Part shown: positions 7,264-16,632 of the stretch, one piece after another
Layout of the letters: each line of letters opens with the position of its first letter
Numbering within the stretch: position 1 is the stretch's first letter
The notes under the pieces: generated by a model
What the model was told of the DNA's origin: nothing
The model's input: the letters and a program-made list of their open reading frames with translations, nothing else
Databases searched by the model: none
Origin: Sphingomonas sp. UV9
GTDB taxonomy: Bacteria > Pseudomonadota > Alphaproteobacteria > Sphingomonadales > Sphingomonadaceae
NCBI RefSeq assembly: GCF_004101245.1
Contig: NZ_SCIN01000002.1
Span: forward strand, 1,054,001-1,118,000
Length of the DNA: 64,000 nt
Reading direction: 5' to 3'
Made by a program: the position numbers and the translations under genes

Positions 7264-9078
7264 CTAAAGCCCAGCGCCCGCCAGCATCGCCGATGCACCC
7301 TTTTCGGCTTCGTCGGCCAGCCCGCGGAACATCCCGAACAGCTCGCGGCCCATCCCGCTGACCGGCGGCGGCACCGCGACCATCTCGCGCGTCGCCCAGA
7401 CGTCGGCGTCGACCAGCGCCTCCAGCGTGCCGTTCACCGCATCGACGCGGATCATGTCGCCATCGCGGATCAGGCCGATCGCGCCGTCGAGCAGCGCCTC
7501 GGGCGAGCAATGGATCGCGCACGGCACCTTGCCGCTCGCGCCTGACATGCGCCCGTCGGTGACCAGTGCCACCTTGAACCCGCGATTCTGCAACACGCCG
7601 AGCGGCGGGGTCAGCTTGTGCAATTCGGGCATGCCGTTCGCGCGCGGCCCCTGGAAGCGGACGACGACGACGACGTCGCGCTCCAGCTCGCCGCGCTTGA
7701 ACGCCTCGATCACGTCGAGCTGATCGTCGAACACCGCGGCCGGCGCCTCGACGATCCAGCGCTCGCGTTCGACCGCGGACACCTTGATGCACGCGCGGCC
7801 GATGTTGCCCGCAAGGATCCGCATGCCGCCATCCGCCGAGAACGGCGCGGTGGCAGGGCGCAGGATCGTCTCGTCGCCGCTGTCGGGCGTATCGCGCCAG
7901 CCGAGCGTGCCGTCGGCGACGACCGCTGTCCGGGCATAGGCCGACAAATCGTCCCCGCCGATCGTCATGATATCGCCGTGGAGCAGACCTTCGCTCAACA
8001 ATTCGCGAATCACATAGGGCATGCCGCCCGCCGCCTCGAACGCGTTCACGTCAGCCGAGCCGTTCGGATAGACGCGTGCGATCAACGGCACTGCGCAGGA
8101 GAGGCGGTCGAAATCCTCCCAGTCGATGATGATTCCCGCCGCGCGCGCGATCGCCGGGACATGGAGCAGGTGGTTGGTCGAACCACCGGTCGCGAGCAGG
8201 CCGACCGCGGCGTTCACGATCGCCTTCTCGTCGACGCAATGCCCAAGCGGCCGGTACGAGTCGCCGCGCGCACCGATCTTCGCCAGACGGTGCACCGCCG
8301 CCCGAGTGAGTTCCTGCCGCAGCTTCGTGCCCGGATTGACGAACGCCGCGCCCGGCATGTGGAGGCCCATGACCTCCATCATCATCTGGTTGGTATTGGC
8401 GGTGCCGTAGAAGGTGCAGGTGCCCTTCGAATGATAGGCGCCGATCTCGGCTTCGAGCAGTTCCTCGCGCCCGACCAGCCCTTCGGCGAATTTTTCGCGG
8501 ACGGCTGCCTTTGCCTTGTTCGGCAAGCCGGTCGGCATCGGGCCGCCGGGGATCAGCACCATCGGCAGATGCCCGAAGCGCAGCGCGCCCATGAGCAGGC
8601 CCGGCACGATCTTGTCGCAGATACCGAGCAACGCCGCGCCCTCGAACGTGCCGTGGCTGAGCGCGATCGCGGTGCTCAGCGCGATCGTGTCGCGGCTGAA
8701 CAGCGACAGCTCCATGCCCGGATAGCCTTGCGTCACGCCGTCGCACATTGCCGGCACGCCGCCCGCGACCTGCGCGGTGGCGCCGGCCTCGCGTGCCCAG
8801 ACCTTCATCAGCTCGGGGTAGCGATAATAGACGGCGTGCGCCGAGAGCATGTCGTTATACGCGGTGACGATGCCGATGTTCATGCCGGCATCGGCCTTCA
8901 TCGCATCGCGATCCTCCTCGGTCCCGGCATAGGCGTGGGCGAGGTTCGCGCAGCCCAGGCCCGGACGTCGGACCTGCGCCGCCGCCTCGCGCTCGATCAG
9001 CGCCAGATAGGCGGCGCGACTGTCGCGCGAGCGTTCGATGATCCGGTCAGTGACCGCGGAGACGACGGCGTTCAGCAT
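7264..9078 (-). CDS. edd: Phosphogluconate dehydratase Edd
   Basis: Edd dehydrates 6-phosphogluconate to KDPG, the defining step of the Entner-Doudoroff pathway. The 604-residue product has the length expected of Edd in the IlvD/Edd iron-sulfur dehydratase family. Cluster-binding cysteines are visible in GVPAMCDGVTQG and in LLGICDKIVPGLLMG, and the substrate loop GRMSGASGKVPCAIH near the C-terminus is intact. The N-terminus (DRIIERSRDSRAAYLALI) matches Edd rather than dihydroxyacid dehydratase. The start lies two bases after the pgl stop, so the two are surely cotranscribed. Confidence 0.95.
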   Translation of the reverse strand: MLNAVVSAVTDRIIERSRDSRAAYLALIEREAAAQVRRPGLGCANLAHAYAGTEEDRDAMKADAGMNIGIVTAYNDMLSAHAVYYRYPELMKVWAREAGATAQVAGGVPAMCDGVTQGYPGMELSLFSRDTIALSTAIALSHGTFEGAALLGICDKIVPGLLMGALRFGHLPMVLIPGGPMPTGLPNKAKAAVREKFAEGLVGREELLEAEIGAYHSKGTCTFYGTANTNQMMMEVMGLHMPGAAFVNPGTKLRQELTRAAVHRLAKIGARGDSYRPLGHCVDEKAIVNAAVGLLATGGSTNHLLHVPAIARAAGIIIDWEDFDRLSCAVPLIARVYPNGSADVNAFEAAGGMPYVIRELLSEGLLHGDIMTIGGDDLSAYARTAVVADGTLGWRDTPDSGDETILRPATAPFSADGGMRILAGNIGRACIKVSAVERERWIVEAPAAVFDDQLDVIEAFKRGELERDVVVVVRFQGPRANGMPELHKLTPPLGVLQNRGFKVALVTDGRMSGASGKVPCAIHCSPEALLDGAIGLIRDGDMIRVDAVNGTLEALVDADVWATREMVAVPPPVSGMGRELFGMFRGLADEAEKGASAMLAGAGL

Positions 9079-9080
9079 TG

Positions 9081-9785
9081 TCAGGGTGCCCAGTGCACGT
9101 CGACGGGCAGCTCGACCTCGGCCAGCACACGGCCGATCGGGTAGGACGAAGACGGCCCCTGTTCGATCGCCTGTTCCAGCACCTTCTTCTTCGCATCGCC
9201 GGTGATCATGATCATCAGCGCCTTCGACGACGCGATAGCGGCCGCCGAAAGCGTGACACGCGCAAGCGGTGCTTCGGGCGGCAGTGGCTCTGGCATCACG
9301 CCGAGCGCGCGACGTTCCTTGGGACCGCTCAGCGCCTCGTCGTAATCGGGGCCGGGGAAGATCGACGCGGTATGTCCGTCGCCGCCCATGCCGAGCAGGC
9401 AGAAGTCGAGCGGCCAGTGCAGGTCCTGCATCAGCGCATCCGCCGAGCGGCCGGCCGCCTTGTAGTCGGCGATCGCCTCGGGAACGATCGGCTTAACGCG
9501 CGCGCCCTTGGGGAGGAAGATCTTCGCCAGCGCGGTGACGTTCGACAGCGGATCGCCAAGCTTCACGATGCGCTCGTCGCCGGGGATGATCGTGACCTTC
9601 TTCCAGTCGAGCTTGGCCTGCGCCAGCTTTTCGTACGCGGCGAACGGCGTCTTGCCGCCCGCCAGCGCGATCACCGCCGAGCCGCGCGCGTCGAGCGCAC
9701 TCTCGATGACGAACTGGATATCGCCCGCGACCGCGTTCGCGAGCTCGTCGGAATCCTCGTAATCCCACCATTCGATTTCGGTCAT
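9081..9785 (-). CDS. pgl: 6-phosphogluconolactonase (DevB type)
   Basis: Pgl hydrolyses 6-phosphogluconolactone made by Zwf. The 234-residue product is of the NagB/DevB type, with ALAGGKTPFAAYEKL, TIIPGDERIVKLGDPLSN and LLGMGGDGHTASIFPG as the diagnostic motifs. It lies between zwf and edd, with a palindromic repeat between it and zwf. The ATG at 9783-9785 gives an ordinary N-terminus; no better start was seen. Its position in the pathway order supports the call. Confidence 0.93.
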   Translation of the reverse strand: MTEIEWWDYEDSDELANAVAGDIQFVIESALDARGSAVIALAGGKTPFAAYEKLAQAKLDWKKVTIIPGDERIVKLGDPLSNVTALAKIFLPKGARVKPIVPEAIADYKAAGRSADALMQDLHWPLDFCLLGMGGDGHTASIFPGPDYDEALSGPKERRALGVMPEPLPPEAPLARVTLSAAAIASSKALMIMITGDAKKKVLEQAIEQGPSSSYPIGRVLAEVELPVDVHWAP

Positions 9786-9798
9786 ATATCAATCCATT

Positions 9799-9887
9799 CG
9801 TCATGCCGGACTCGTTCCGGCATCCACTTATCCAAACTCACCGCGCTCATGTTGCACGGTGGGCCCCGGAACAAGTCCGGGGTGACG
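9799..9887. repeat. Palindromic intergenic repeat, family C
   Basis: It begins CGTCATGCCGGACTCGTTCCGG and ends with CCCCGGAACAAGTCCGGGGTGACG-like sequence, facing inward. It fills nearly the whole gap between zwf and pgl. A transcript through it could fold into two hairpins, which may affect message stability within the operon. Confidence 0.75.
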
Positions 9888-9888
9888 G

Positions 9889-11352
9889 TTAGTCGTCTTG
9901 CCAGGTCACGCCATCGCGTTCGGTGAGCGCGATCGCCGCGGAAGGACCCCAGCTGCCCGACGCATAGCTTTTGGGCTTCATCGCGTTCGCTTTCCAGCCC
10001 TCGCGGATCGCGTCGATCCAGGTCCATTGGGCCTCGACCTCGTCGCGCCGCACGAACAGCGTCTGGTCGCCCTCGATCAGGTCCAGCAGCAACCGTTCAT
10101 ACGCGATCCGTCGCCGCGTGCCGGCAAATTCCGCATCCATGCTCAGGTTCAGCGGCACCTCGCGCAGGCGCACGCCCTCGCGGTCGAGACCGGGTTCCTT
10201 TGCCATCACCAGCAGCTGGACATATTCCTCGGGCTGCAGGCGGATGATCAGCATGTTGGGCTGCAACAGTCCACCACGCCCGGCGAACATCGAATGCGGC
10301 ACCGACTTGAACTGGATCGCGATCTCGCTGCGGCGCGCGGCCATGCGCTTGCCGGTGCGCAGATAGAAGGGCACGCCGCGCCAGCGCCAATTGTCGACAT
10401 GCGCCTTTATCGCGACGAACGTCTCGGTGTCCGACGGCTCGCCCAGTTCGTCGGAGTAGCTCTTGACGAACTTCCCCTTGACCGCACCTTCGCCATATTG
10501 GCCGGTGACCGTGACGTTCGGCACTTCCTCGGGCTTGATCAGGCGCAACGAGCGGAACACCTTCGACTTTTCGTCGCGCACGTCGGTGCCTTCGAACCGC
10601 GCCGGCGGCTCCATCGCGATCAGCGCGAGCAGCTGGAGCATGTGGTTCTGGACCATGTCGCGCAGCGCGCCGGCGCTCTCGTAATAGCCCGCACGCTCCT
10701 CCAGGCCGACCGTCTCGGAGATCGTGATCTGCACGTTGTCGATGCCCTGCGCGTTCCAGACGGGCTCGAAGAACGAGTTGCCGAAGCGGAGCGCGAGGAT
10801 ATTTTGGACGGTTTCCTTGCCGAGATAATGATCGATCCGGTAGGTCCGGTCCTCGGGAAACGCCTTGGCGACCGCGTCGTTGATCTCGCGGCTGGTGTCG
10901 AGGTCGTAGCCGAGCGGCTTCTCGAGCCCGACGCGCACCGTCTCGCCGGCGAGACCGACCTTGTGCAGTCCTTCGATCGCAGATTCGAACAGCGACGGCG
11001 CCGTCGAGAGATAGATTGCGAGGCCGCCGGAAATATCGCCGATCTTGTCCGCCAGTGGCTGGAACGCGGCCGGATCCGACAGATCGGTCGCCTGGTAGAA
11101 CAGCCGGTCGAGGAACGTCCCGACCGCGCTCTCGCCCTTCCTGTCCTCGGGCAGGAACTCGTCGAGCGCCTTCTTGGCGAACTTTCGGTAATCCTCGTCG
11201 TCATGCTCGTGACGCGCGGCACCGGTGATCGTCAGGTCCTCGGGCAGCAAACCGTCGGCGTGCAGGCCATAGAGCGATGGCAGCAGCATGCGCTGCGCGA
11301 GATCGCCGGTCGCGCCGAACAGGAGCAGTTTGGCTACGGGATTACGGTGCAT
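9889..11352 (-). CDS. zwf: Glucose-6-phosphate dehydrogenase
   Basis: Zwf oxidises glucose-6-phosphate to 6-phosphogluconolactone with NAD(P). The 487-residue product is full length, with the nucleotide loop GATGDLAQR starting near residue 14, the signature RIDHYLGKE with the substrate-binding His and Lys, and EKPLGYD. An AGGAG ribosome site lies 6-7 bases before the ATG. The gene starts 26 bases after the argC stop, and no terminator was seen there. zwf and the genes after it may therefore be transcribed from promoters upstream of argC as well as from one within argC. Confidence 0.96.
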   Translation of the reverse strand: MHRNPVAKLLLFGATGDLAQRMLLPSLYGLHADGLLPEDLTITGAARHEHDDEDYRKFAKKALDEFLPEDRKGESAVGTFLDRLFYQATDLSDPAAFQPLADKIGDISGGLAIYLSTAPSLFESAIEGLHKVGLAGETVRVGLEKPLGYDLDTSREINDAVAKAFPEDRTYRIDHYLGKETVQNILALRFGNSFFEPVWNAQGIDNVQITISETVGLEERAGYYESAGALRDMVQNHMLQLLALIAMEPPARFEGTDVRDEKSKVFRSLRLIKPEEVPNVTVTGQYGEGAVKGKFVKSYSDELGEPSDTETFVAIKAHVDNWRWRGVPFYLRTGKRMAARRSEIAIQFKSVPHSMFAGRGGLLQPNMLIIRLQPEEYVQLLVMAKEPGLDREGVRLREVPLNLSMDAEFAGTRRRIAYERLLLDLIEGDQTLFVRRDEVEAQWTWIDAIREGWKANAMKPKSYASGSWGPSAAIALTERDGVTWQDD

Positions 11353-11378
11353 GAAAGCTCCTGGAACTGGCCGGTTTC

Positions 11379-12302
11379 TTAGAAAACCAGGCCGGCGACC
11401 GGGTCGACCCCGGCCATGATGTTGAGATTCTGGACTGCGGCGCCGCCTGCGCCCTTGCCCAGATTGTCGAGCGTGGCGATCAGCCGCGCATGGCCGACCG
11501 CGTCGTTGCCGCAGACCCGCAACGTCAGCCGGTCGGTCCCCGCATGCTCCTCGATATCGATCGCGCCGAGATCGCCGGGCGCGATCGAGACGAGCGTCGA
11601 GCCATCGAACGCGGCGCGCAACACATCCTCGATTGCCGCGAGCGACGGGCGGCCGGGCAGGGCATGGAGATGCAGCGGCACCTCGACCACCATCCCGCGA
11701 TACGCGTTGGCGACCGCGGGGGCGAAGATCGGCGCATGCTTGAGCGCGGCATGTTGCGTCATCTCGGGGATATGCTTGTGCGCAAGGCTGAGCGCGTAGG
11801 CTCGGAACGCGGTGATCGGGCCGCCGGCTTCGAACTCCGCGATCATCGCCTTGCCGCCGCCCGAATAGCCCGACGTCGCGTTGACGCTCAGCGGCAGGTC
11901 GGCGGGGATAAGCCCGGCCGCAACGAGCGGTGCGACCAGCGCGAGGAAGCCCGTCGGATAACAGCCGGGGTTCGCCACGCGCATCGCAGTGGCGACCTTT
12001 TCGGCCTGACCCGGCAATTCCGGAAAGCCATACGTCCAGCCGGCAGCCACGCGGTGCGCACTCGACGCATCGATCACGCGGGTGCGCGCATTATCGATCA
12101 GCGCGACTGCTTCACGTGCCGCATCGTCAGGCAGGCAAAGAATGACGAAATCGGCGTCGTTCAGCGCCTCGCGCCGCGCCGCCGGGTCTTTCCGGCGATC
12201 CTCGGGCAGCAGCGCGATCGAGATGTCGCTCCGGCCGGCAAGCCGCTCGCGAATTTCGAGGCCGGTCGTGCCGACCGCACCATCGATGAAGACGCTGGTC
12301 AT
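11379..12302 (-). CDS. argC: N-acetyl-gamma-glutamyl-phosphate reductase (ArgC, type 2)
   Basis: ArgC reduces N-acetylglutamyl phosphate to the semialdehyde in arginine synthesis. The 307-residue product is the shorter type 2 form. It shows the nucleotide motif GAVGTTGLEIRERL near residues 8-21 and the catalytic Cys114 in ANPGCYPTGF. SGYSGGGKAMI and the LAHKHIPEM segment follow. The ATG at 12300-12302 overlaps the stop of the upstream SH3 gene by four bases (ATGA), which decides the start against a longer in-frame extension. It lies just ahead of zwf. Confidence 0.93.
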   Translation of the reverse strand: MTSVFIDGAVGTTGLEIRERLAGRSDISIALLPEDRRKDPAARREALNDADFVILCLPDDAAREAVALIDNARTRVIDASSAHRVAAGWTYGFPELPGQAEKVATAMRVANPGCYPTGFLALVAPLVAAGLIPADLPLSVNATSGYSGGGKAMIAEFEAGGPITAFRAYALSLAHKHIPEMTQHAALKHAPIFAPAVANAYRGMVVEVPLHLHALPGRPSLAAIEDVLRAAFDGSTLVSIAPGDLGAIDIEEHAGTDRLTLRVCGNDAVGHARLIATLDNLGKGAGGAAVQNLNIMAGVDPVAGLVF

Positions 12303-12733
12303 GCTGCGAGGTCCGTCGACAGATCGAGCGCGTCCGTCGCGACATAGCCGACCAGGCCGCTCGGCCGCGCGACGCCCCACGCGGAAACGCCAGCAATCTC
12401 CAACACTTCGAAACTGTCGCCGGGCTTGAGGTCGACCATCGTATCGCTCGCTTCGTCTCGTCCACTGCGTAACAAAGCTGTGCGCGCGACGGGCCGTATC
12501 ATCGGCACGGCATAGTGTGGAGCGAATACGTATTCGGCGAGGCGAATGTCGGCGATATCGCGCCGAACCGCATGGGTGCGCGGGTCCAGATCCACCGAAC
12601 GGCCCGTCAGCGAGAAACTCGTGCGGGCCCGATCGTCGAACGGTTCAAGCGTGCGCGGCGGTACGGCCGTTTGCGCCGGAGCCAGATCCGGCAGGGGCGT
12701 CGCCGTCGCCGATAAATTGCCCGAACTCTTCAA
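12299..12733 (-). CDS. SH3-domain protein, probable TTG start
   Basis: This is a 144-residue protein if started at the TTG at 12731-12733, which has AAGGGG nine bases upstream. No ATG is placed sensibly. The first half contains TLEPFDDRARTSFSLTGRSVDLDPRTHAVR in conserved-looking segments without a known fold. The last 40 residues (VDLKPGDSFEVLEIAGVSAWGVARPSGLVGYVATDAL) resemble a bacterial SH3 domain. No signal peptide is seen, so it is probably cytoplasmic. It overlaps the end of the MarR-like gene by 89 bases in another frame and the argC start by four bases. The role is unknown; coupling suggests joint expression with argC. Confidence 0.65.
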   Translation of the reverse strand: MKSSGNLSATATPLPDLAPAQTAVPPRTLEPFDDRARTSFSLTGRSVDLDPRTHAVRRDIADIRLAEYVFAPHYAVPMIRPVARTALLRSGRDEASDTMVDLKPGDSFEVLEIAGVSAWGVARPSGLVGYVATDALDLSTDLAA

Positions 12734-13025
12734 GAAAATCTGCCCCTTCGCTCGTCCGCGCGACGAAAATGTTGCGCTTGTCGCTATCGTCGCGTTGGCG
12801 GCGCAGATAGCCGAGGGCACCCAACCTGTTCAAGGCGCGCGTGACGACCGGCTTCGATACGTTGAGCGCACGCGCCAAACCGCGCACCGTATGGGGGCCC
12901 GGTTTGAGGTAAACCAACAGCAATAGCGCCATTTGACGATTGGTGAGATCGGGCTCGCCCGAGCGGACATAATCCACAAGAGCGGTCATCCAGGTCGATA
13001 GAGTATTGGCTGCAATTGATGCCAC
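12645..13025 (-). CDS. MarR-family winged-helix regulator
   Basis: The product has the winged helix-turn-helix of MarR-type regulators: LTNRQMALLLLVYLKPGPHTVRGLARALNVSKPVVTRALNRL in pieces, then the wing LGYLRRQRDDSDKRNIFV. The SKPVVTRAL recognition helix is well conserved. About 126 residues result from a GTG at 13023-13025 with GGCGGA upstream; ATGs at 12989 and 13070 are alternatives, and the start is uncertain. The C-terminal 30 residues overlap the SH3 gene. It is divergent from secG with about 200 bases between, which would hold both promoters. Ligand and targets are unknown. Confidence 0.75.
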   Translation of the reverse strand: MASIAANTLSTWMTALVDYVRSGEPDLTNRQMALLLLVYLKPGPHTVRGLARALNVSKPVVTRALNRLGALGYLRRQRDDSDKRNIFVARTSEGADFLEEFGQFIGDGDAPAGSGSGANGRTAAHA

Positions 13026-13224
13026 AGCGTTGATCCGCCATCTGAAAATGTGAAGACGATACCCAGTCATGAGCGTCGTTACGGGTTCACAACGCCCGCC
13101 TACGCGGCTTGTTTCCGTCATTGGACGATCGGCATGCGATATGCGGAGCCAGTGTTGCGGTTGATCGTTGCCGCTGGCTCGCCTATGTGCGGCCCTTCGT
13201 AAAAGTTCCGGGGTTTTCCGCGCA

Positions 13225-13620
13225 ATGTTCGCCTTTCTGCTCGTCATCCACGCGATCATCGCGGCCGCTCTCGTCACGGTAATTCTCATGCAGCGCTCGG
13301 AAGGCGGCGGTCTGGGCATGGGCGGCAGTCCGTCCGGCCTGATGTCGGCGCGCGGCGCGGCCGATTTCCTGACCCGCGCGACCGGCGTCCTCGCGACGAT
13401 GTTCGTGCTGTTCTCGATCCTGCTCGCGGTTCTCGCGGCGAATCACCGCACGACCACGATCGATACGTCGCTCGCCCGCACCCCGGCGGCTGCGACGACG
13501 GTCCCGACCGCACAGCCCAAGGGCGATGCGGCGCCGTTCGCCGGTGGCGCAGAAAATGCCGGCGTTCCAGCGGGCACTGCGGCTCCCGCCGACAACAGCG
13601 CAGTCCCACTCGCCCGCTAA
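13225..13620 (+). CDS. secG: Preprotein translocase subunit SecG
   Basis: SecG is the small inner-membrane partner of SecYE that helps protein export. The 131-residue product has two membrane helices (about residues 2-22 and 50-72). Between them lies the family motif LMQRSEGGGLGMGGS. The tail after residue 75 is a long Ala/Thr/Pro-rich extension common in alphaproteobacterial SecG. The ATG at 13225 gives the normal MFAFLLVIH start; longer forms would add an odd N-terminus. It is followed by a hairpin and then pyrG, a common secG-pyrG order. Confidence 0.93.
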   Translation: MFAFLLVIHAIIAAALVTVILMQRSEGGGLGMGGSPSGLMSARGAADFLTRATGVLATMFVLFSILLAVLAANHRTTTIDTSLARTPAAATTVPTAQPKGDAAPFAGGAENAGVPAGTAAPADNSAVPLAR

Positions 13621-13641
13621 ACACTCCATTCGCCGATAAAT

Positions 13642-13670
13642 AGCCCTCGCGTGATCCGCGGGGCTCTTGT
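13642..13670 (+). terminator. Possible terminator between secG and pyrG
   Basis: AGCCC (13642-13646) can pair with GGGCT (13661-13665), extended by GC-rich but imperfect pairs, followed by CTTGT. It is a weak candidate with a short T tract. Confidence 0.45.
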
Positions 13671-13705
13671 CGTTCGTCCCCAACACACGCTACGAGACTC
13701 GTCCC

Positions 13706-15340
13706 ATGGCTCGGTACATTTTCATCACCGGAGGCGTGGTTTCGTCGCTCGGTAAAGGTCTCATGGCGGCATCGCTTGCCGCTCTCCTCCAGGCACGCGG
13801 GTATACCGTCAGGATTCGGAAGTTCGATCCGTATCTGAACGTCGATCCCGGCACGATGTCGCCCTATCAGCACGGCGAGGTCTATGTGACCGACGACGGT
13901 GCTGAGACGGATCTCGACCTCGGCCATTACGAGCGCTTCACCGGCGTCCCGTCGCGCCAGTCGGACAACGTGACGTCCGGCCGCATCTATCAGCAGATCA
14001 TCACCCGCGAACGGCGCGGCGATTATCTCGGCGCCACCGTCCAGGTCATCCCGCACGTCACCGATGCCATCAAGGCGTTCGCCCGCGCCGAAGTCGACGA
14101 CATCGATTTCGTCCTCTGCGAGATCGGCGGCACCGTCGGCGATATCGAATCGCTGCCGTTCATCGAGGCGATTCGTCAGCTCAAGAACGAGGAGGGTCGC
14201 GGCAACGCGATCAGCATCCACGTGACTTTGGTGCCGTACATCGCCGCCGCCGGCGAACTGAAAACCAAGCCGACCCAGCATTCGGTCCGCGAACTCGCAG
14301 CGCTCGGCGTCCAGCCCGACGTTCTCGTCTGCCGTTGCGAACACCCGCTGCCGCCGTCGGAGCGCGCCAAGATCGCGTTGTTCTGCAACGTCCCCGCCAG
14401 CGCCGTCATCCCCGCGCTGGACGCGAAGAGCATCTACGCGGTGCCGCTGCAGTATCACGGCGAAGGCCTCGACATCGAAGTGCTCCGCGCGTTCGGGATC
14501 GAGCCCGCCGATGCGCCCGATCTGTCGCGCTGGACCGAGATCATGGACCGGCTGACCAATCCGCAAGGCGAAGTCACGATCGGCGTGGTCGGCAAATATG
14601 TCGGCCTCCAGGACGCATACAAGTCGCTCAACGAGGCGCTGGTCCACGGCGGCATCGCCAACCGCGTCAAGGTCAACGTCCGCTGGATCGACGCCGAACT
14701 GTTCGAGAATGCCGAGAGCGACATCGCCGGCCAACTCGAGCCGTGCGACGCGATCCTCGTCCCCGGTGCGTTCGGTGAGCGCGGCGCGGAGGGCAAGATC
14801 GCCTCGGTCAAGTTCGCGCGCGAGCGGAAAATTCCGTATTTCGGGATCTGCTTCGGCATGCAGATGGCCTGCGTCGAGGGCGCCCGCGATCTCGGCGGCA
14901 TCCCCACCGCGTCGTCGACCGAGTTCGGCCCGACCGACGAGCCCGTGGTCGGCATGATCACCGAATGGATGGGCCGCGAAGGCCTCGAGACGCGCGCGGC
15001 GGAGGGCGACATGGGCGGCACGATGCGGCTCGGCGCGTACGACGCGAAGCTCGCCGGCAACAGCGTCGTCGCCTCGATCTACGGCGGTACGGAAATTTCG
15101 GAACGCCATCGGCACCGCTACGAGGTCAACACCGGCTACAAGGAAGCCCTCGAAGCGGGCGGCCTCGTCTTCTCCGGCATGTCGCCCGACGGCACGCTGC
15201 CCGAGATCGTCGAACGCCCCGACCACCCCTGGTTCGTCGGCGTCCAGTTCCACCCGGAACTGAAGTCCAAACCCTTCGACCCGCACCCTTTGTTCGCCAG
15301 CTTCATCGAAGCCGCGGTGAAACAGAGCCGCCTCGTCTGA
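13706..15340 (+). CDS. pyrG: CTP synthase
   Basis: PyrG converts UTP to CTP with glutamine and ATP. The 544-residue product is full length. The N-terminal synthetase domain starts [18 protein letters not shown] and includes [21 protein letters not shown]. The C-terminal class I glutamine amidotransferase domain has the nucleophile Cys382 in [13 protein letters not shown], then [12 protein letters not shown] with the catalytic His and Glu. The ATG at 13706 gives the canonical N-terminus. It lies downstream of secG. A palindromic repeat and a broken TonB receptor gene follow. Confidence 0.97.
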   Translation: MARYIFITGGVVSSLGKGLMAASLAALLQARGYTVRIRKFDPYLNVDPGTMSPYQHGEVYVTDDGAETDLDLGHYERFTGVPSRQSDNVTSGRIYQQIITRERRGDYLGATVQVIPHVTDAIKAFARAEVDDIDFVLCEIGGTVGDIESLPFIEAIRQLKNEEGRGNAISIHVTLVPYIAAAGELKTKPTQHSVRELAALGVQPDVLVCRCEHPLPPSERAKIALFCNVPASAVIPALDAKSIYAVPLQYHGEGLDIEVLRAFGIEPADAPDLSRWTEIMDRLTNPQGEVTIGVVGKYVGLQDAYKSLNEALVHGGIANRVKVNVRWIDAELFENAESDIAGQLEPCDAILVPGAFGERGAEGKIASVKFARERKIPYFGICFGMQMACVEGARDLGGIPTASSTEFGPTDEPVVGMITEWMGREGLETRAAEGDMGGTMRLGAYDAKLAGNSVVASIYGGTEISERHRHRYEVNTGYKEALEAGGLVFSGMSPDGTLPEIVERPDHPWFVGVQFHPELKSKPFDPHPLFASFIEAAVKQSRLV

Positions 15341-15353
15341 TCCCATACTTCGA

Positions 15354-15473
15354 TCCTCCCCCGCCAGGGGAAGGTGGCACCGAAGGTGACGGAGGGGGAG
15401 GATAAGAAAGGTTGGCGCCTACCTCCGCCTCCGTCTGGCAAGGGTCAGACACCTCCCCCTGACGGGGGAGAAT
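15354..15473. repeat. Palindromic intergenic repeat, family D (CCTCCCCCGCCAGGGGGAGG type)
   Basis: About 120 bases with hairpin-forming ends (CCTCCCCCGCCAGGGG-like at left, CCTCCCCCTGACGGGGGAGA-like at right) and GGAGGGGGAGGA inside. Four relatives occur at 20191-20310, 22553-22675, 29442-29559 and 60572-60696, always between genes. Confidence 0.85.
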
Positions 15474-15510
15474 CGTGGCCGGTGTCTGCCGCAAGCCCGT
15501 CCTTTTCCTT

Positions 15511-15541
15511 CCGTCATGCCGGGCTCGTTCCGGGATCCACG
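15511..15541. repeat. Single arm of a family C repeat at the break point of a TonB receptor
   Basis: CCGTCATGCCGGGCTCGTTCCGGG and the following bases match the outer arm of family C repeats, but no facing arm follows. Coding sequence of a TonB-dependent receptor begins at once after it. Confidence 0.6.
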
Positions 15542-16386
15542 CCTACGCGACGTATGCGCGAAGCTACAAATCGGGCGGGATCAACTTGTCGGGCCTGCCG
15601 CTCGACGCCAGCAACAACCCGATCCTGTCCGCCGCAACGGTGAAGCCCGAAAAGGTCAATCACTTCGAGCTGGGGCTGAAGACCCAGTTCCTGGACCGCA
15701 GGGTTACCCTGAACCTGGCGGGGTTCTGGACCGAGATCAGCGATTACCAGGCGACCGTCACCAACGGCCAGCTCGGCGTGCTGCGCGGCTATCTCGCCAA
15801 TGCCGGCAAGGTCCGGACCCGCGGGCTCGAATTCGACTCGGCCTTCCGCCCCACCGATCGGTTCAGTTTTTACGCGAACGGCGCGTATACCGACGCGAAA
15901 TACGTGAAGTTCGTCGATGCGCCATGCCCGCCCGAACTCTCCGGCGGCACCACCGCGACCGCCGGCCAGACACCGAGCGCACCCGGTACGGCAGGCGGGA
16001 TCAGTCCGCAGAACTGCGACATTTCGGGCCAGCGCCTGCCCGGCGTGTCGAAATGGGCGTTCTCCTACGGTGCGGAATACGACCTGCCGGCGACGCTCGC
16101 CGGCCTCGATGGCCAGGTGTATCTCGGCTATGACGGCAGCTACCGGTCGACCTTCTCGTCGAACCCCTCGCTCTCGGCCTATACCGGCATCGACGGCTAT
16201 GCGCTCAGCAACTTCCGCCTCGGGTTCAAGGCGAAGGACAGCTGGAACGTCTTCGGCTGGCTCCGCAACGCGTTCGACGAGAACTATTACGAGGTGCTCG
16301 CGCTCCAGTCCGGCAGCACCGGCCTGATCGTCGGACAGCCGGGCGATCCGCGCACCTATGGGCTGACCGTATCGCGGTCGTTCTGA
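15541..16386 (+). pseudogene. TonB-dependent receptor, C-terminal barrel remnant
   Basis: About 280 codons encode only the last beta-strands of a TonB-dependent receptor: YATYARSYKSGGINLSGLP, VKPEKVNHFELGLKTQF, NAGKVRTRGLEFDSAF and the closing GLTVSRSF with terminal Phe. Full receptors of this type have 750-900 residues with signal peptide, TonB box and plug, all absent here. The readable frame continues upstream only through repeat DNA, and there is no start codon with a ribosome site. The break falls exactly at a family C repeat arm. The remnant itself has no internal stops, so the loss may be recent. It cannot make a working receptor. Confidence 0.85.
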
Positions 16387-16447
16387 CCGTCACTTCTGGA
16401 TCGTCACGACGCGTTCAGGTTCGACGTCTTATACAGCGGGATACGGC

Positions 16448-16489
16448 CCGGAGAGACATCGCAGTCGGAAGCTCCCGATGTCTCTCCGG
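16448..16489. terminator. Perfect 14-bp inverted repeat after TonB receptor remnant
   Basis: Positions 16448-16461 (CCGGAGAGACATCG) are exactly complementary to 16476-16489, with a 14-base loop. It lies 60 bases after the remnant's stop and could be a terminator, although only TTCGG and not a T run follows, or a protein-binding site. Confidence 0.5.
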
Positions 16490-16632
16490 TTCGGCCTTAT
16501 CGACGACCCAGAATCGATGGCCAGAGCCTCGTCCGACCCCGTCCACTTGCGCGCCGCCCCTTCGAAGCGCAGTCTGTTGATCCAAAGCAATGCGCCCAGG
16601 GCAGTTTTGGGCCGGGGCAAAGGGGGGGCGGC

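Noticed and set aside
13071..13224. Possible tRNA or small RNA in the gap before secG
   Set aside because: No cloverleaf, TPsiC arm or clear terminator could be found; the gap is adequately explained by two divergent promoters.
15354..15473. Possible CRISPR or satellite array from repeated CCTCCCCC and GGGGGAGG strings
   Set aside because: The units face each other as hairpins and recur as single copies between genes, with no regular spacers and no cas genes.
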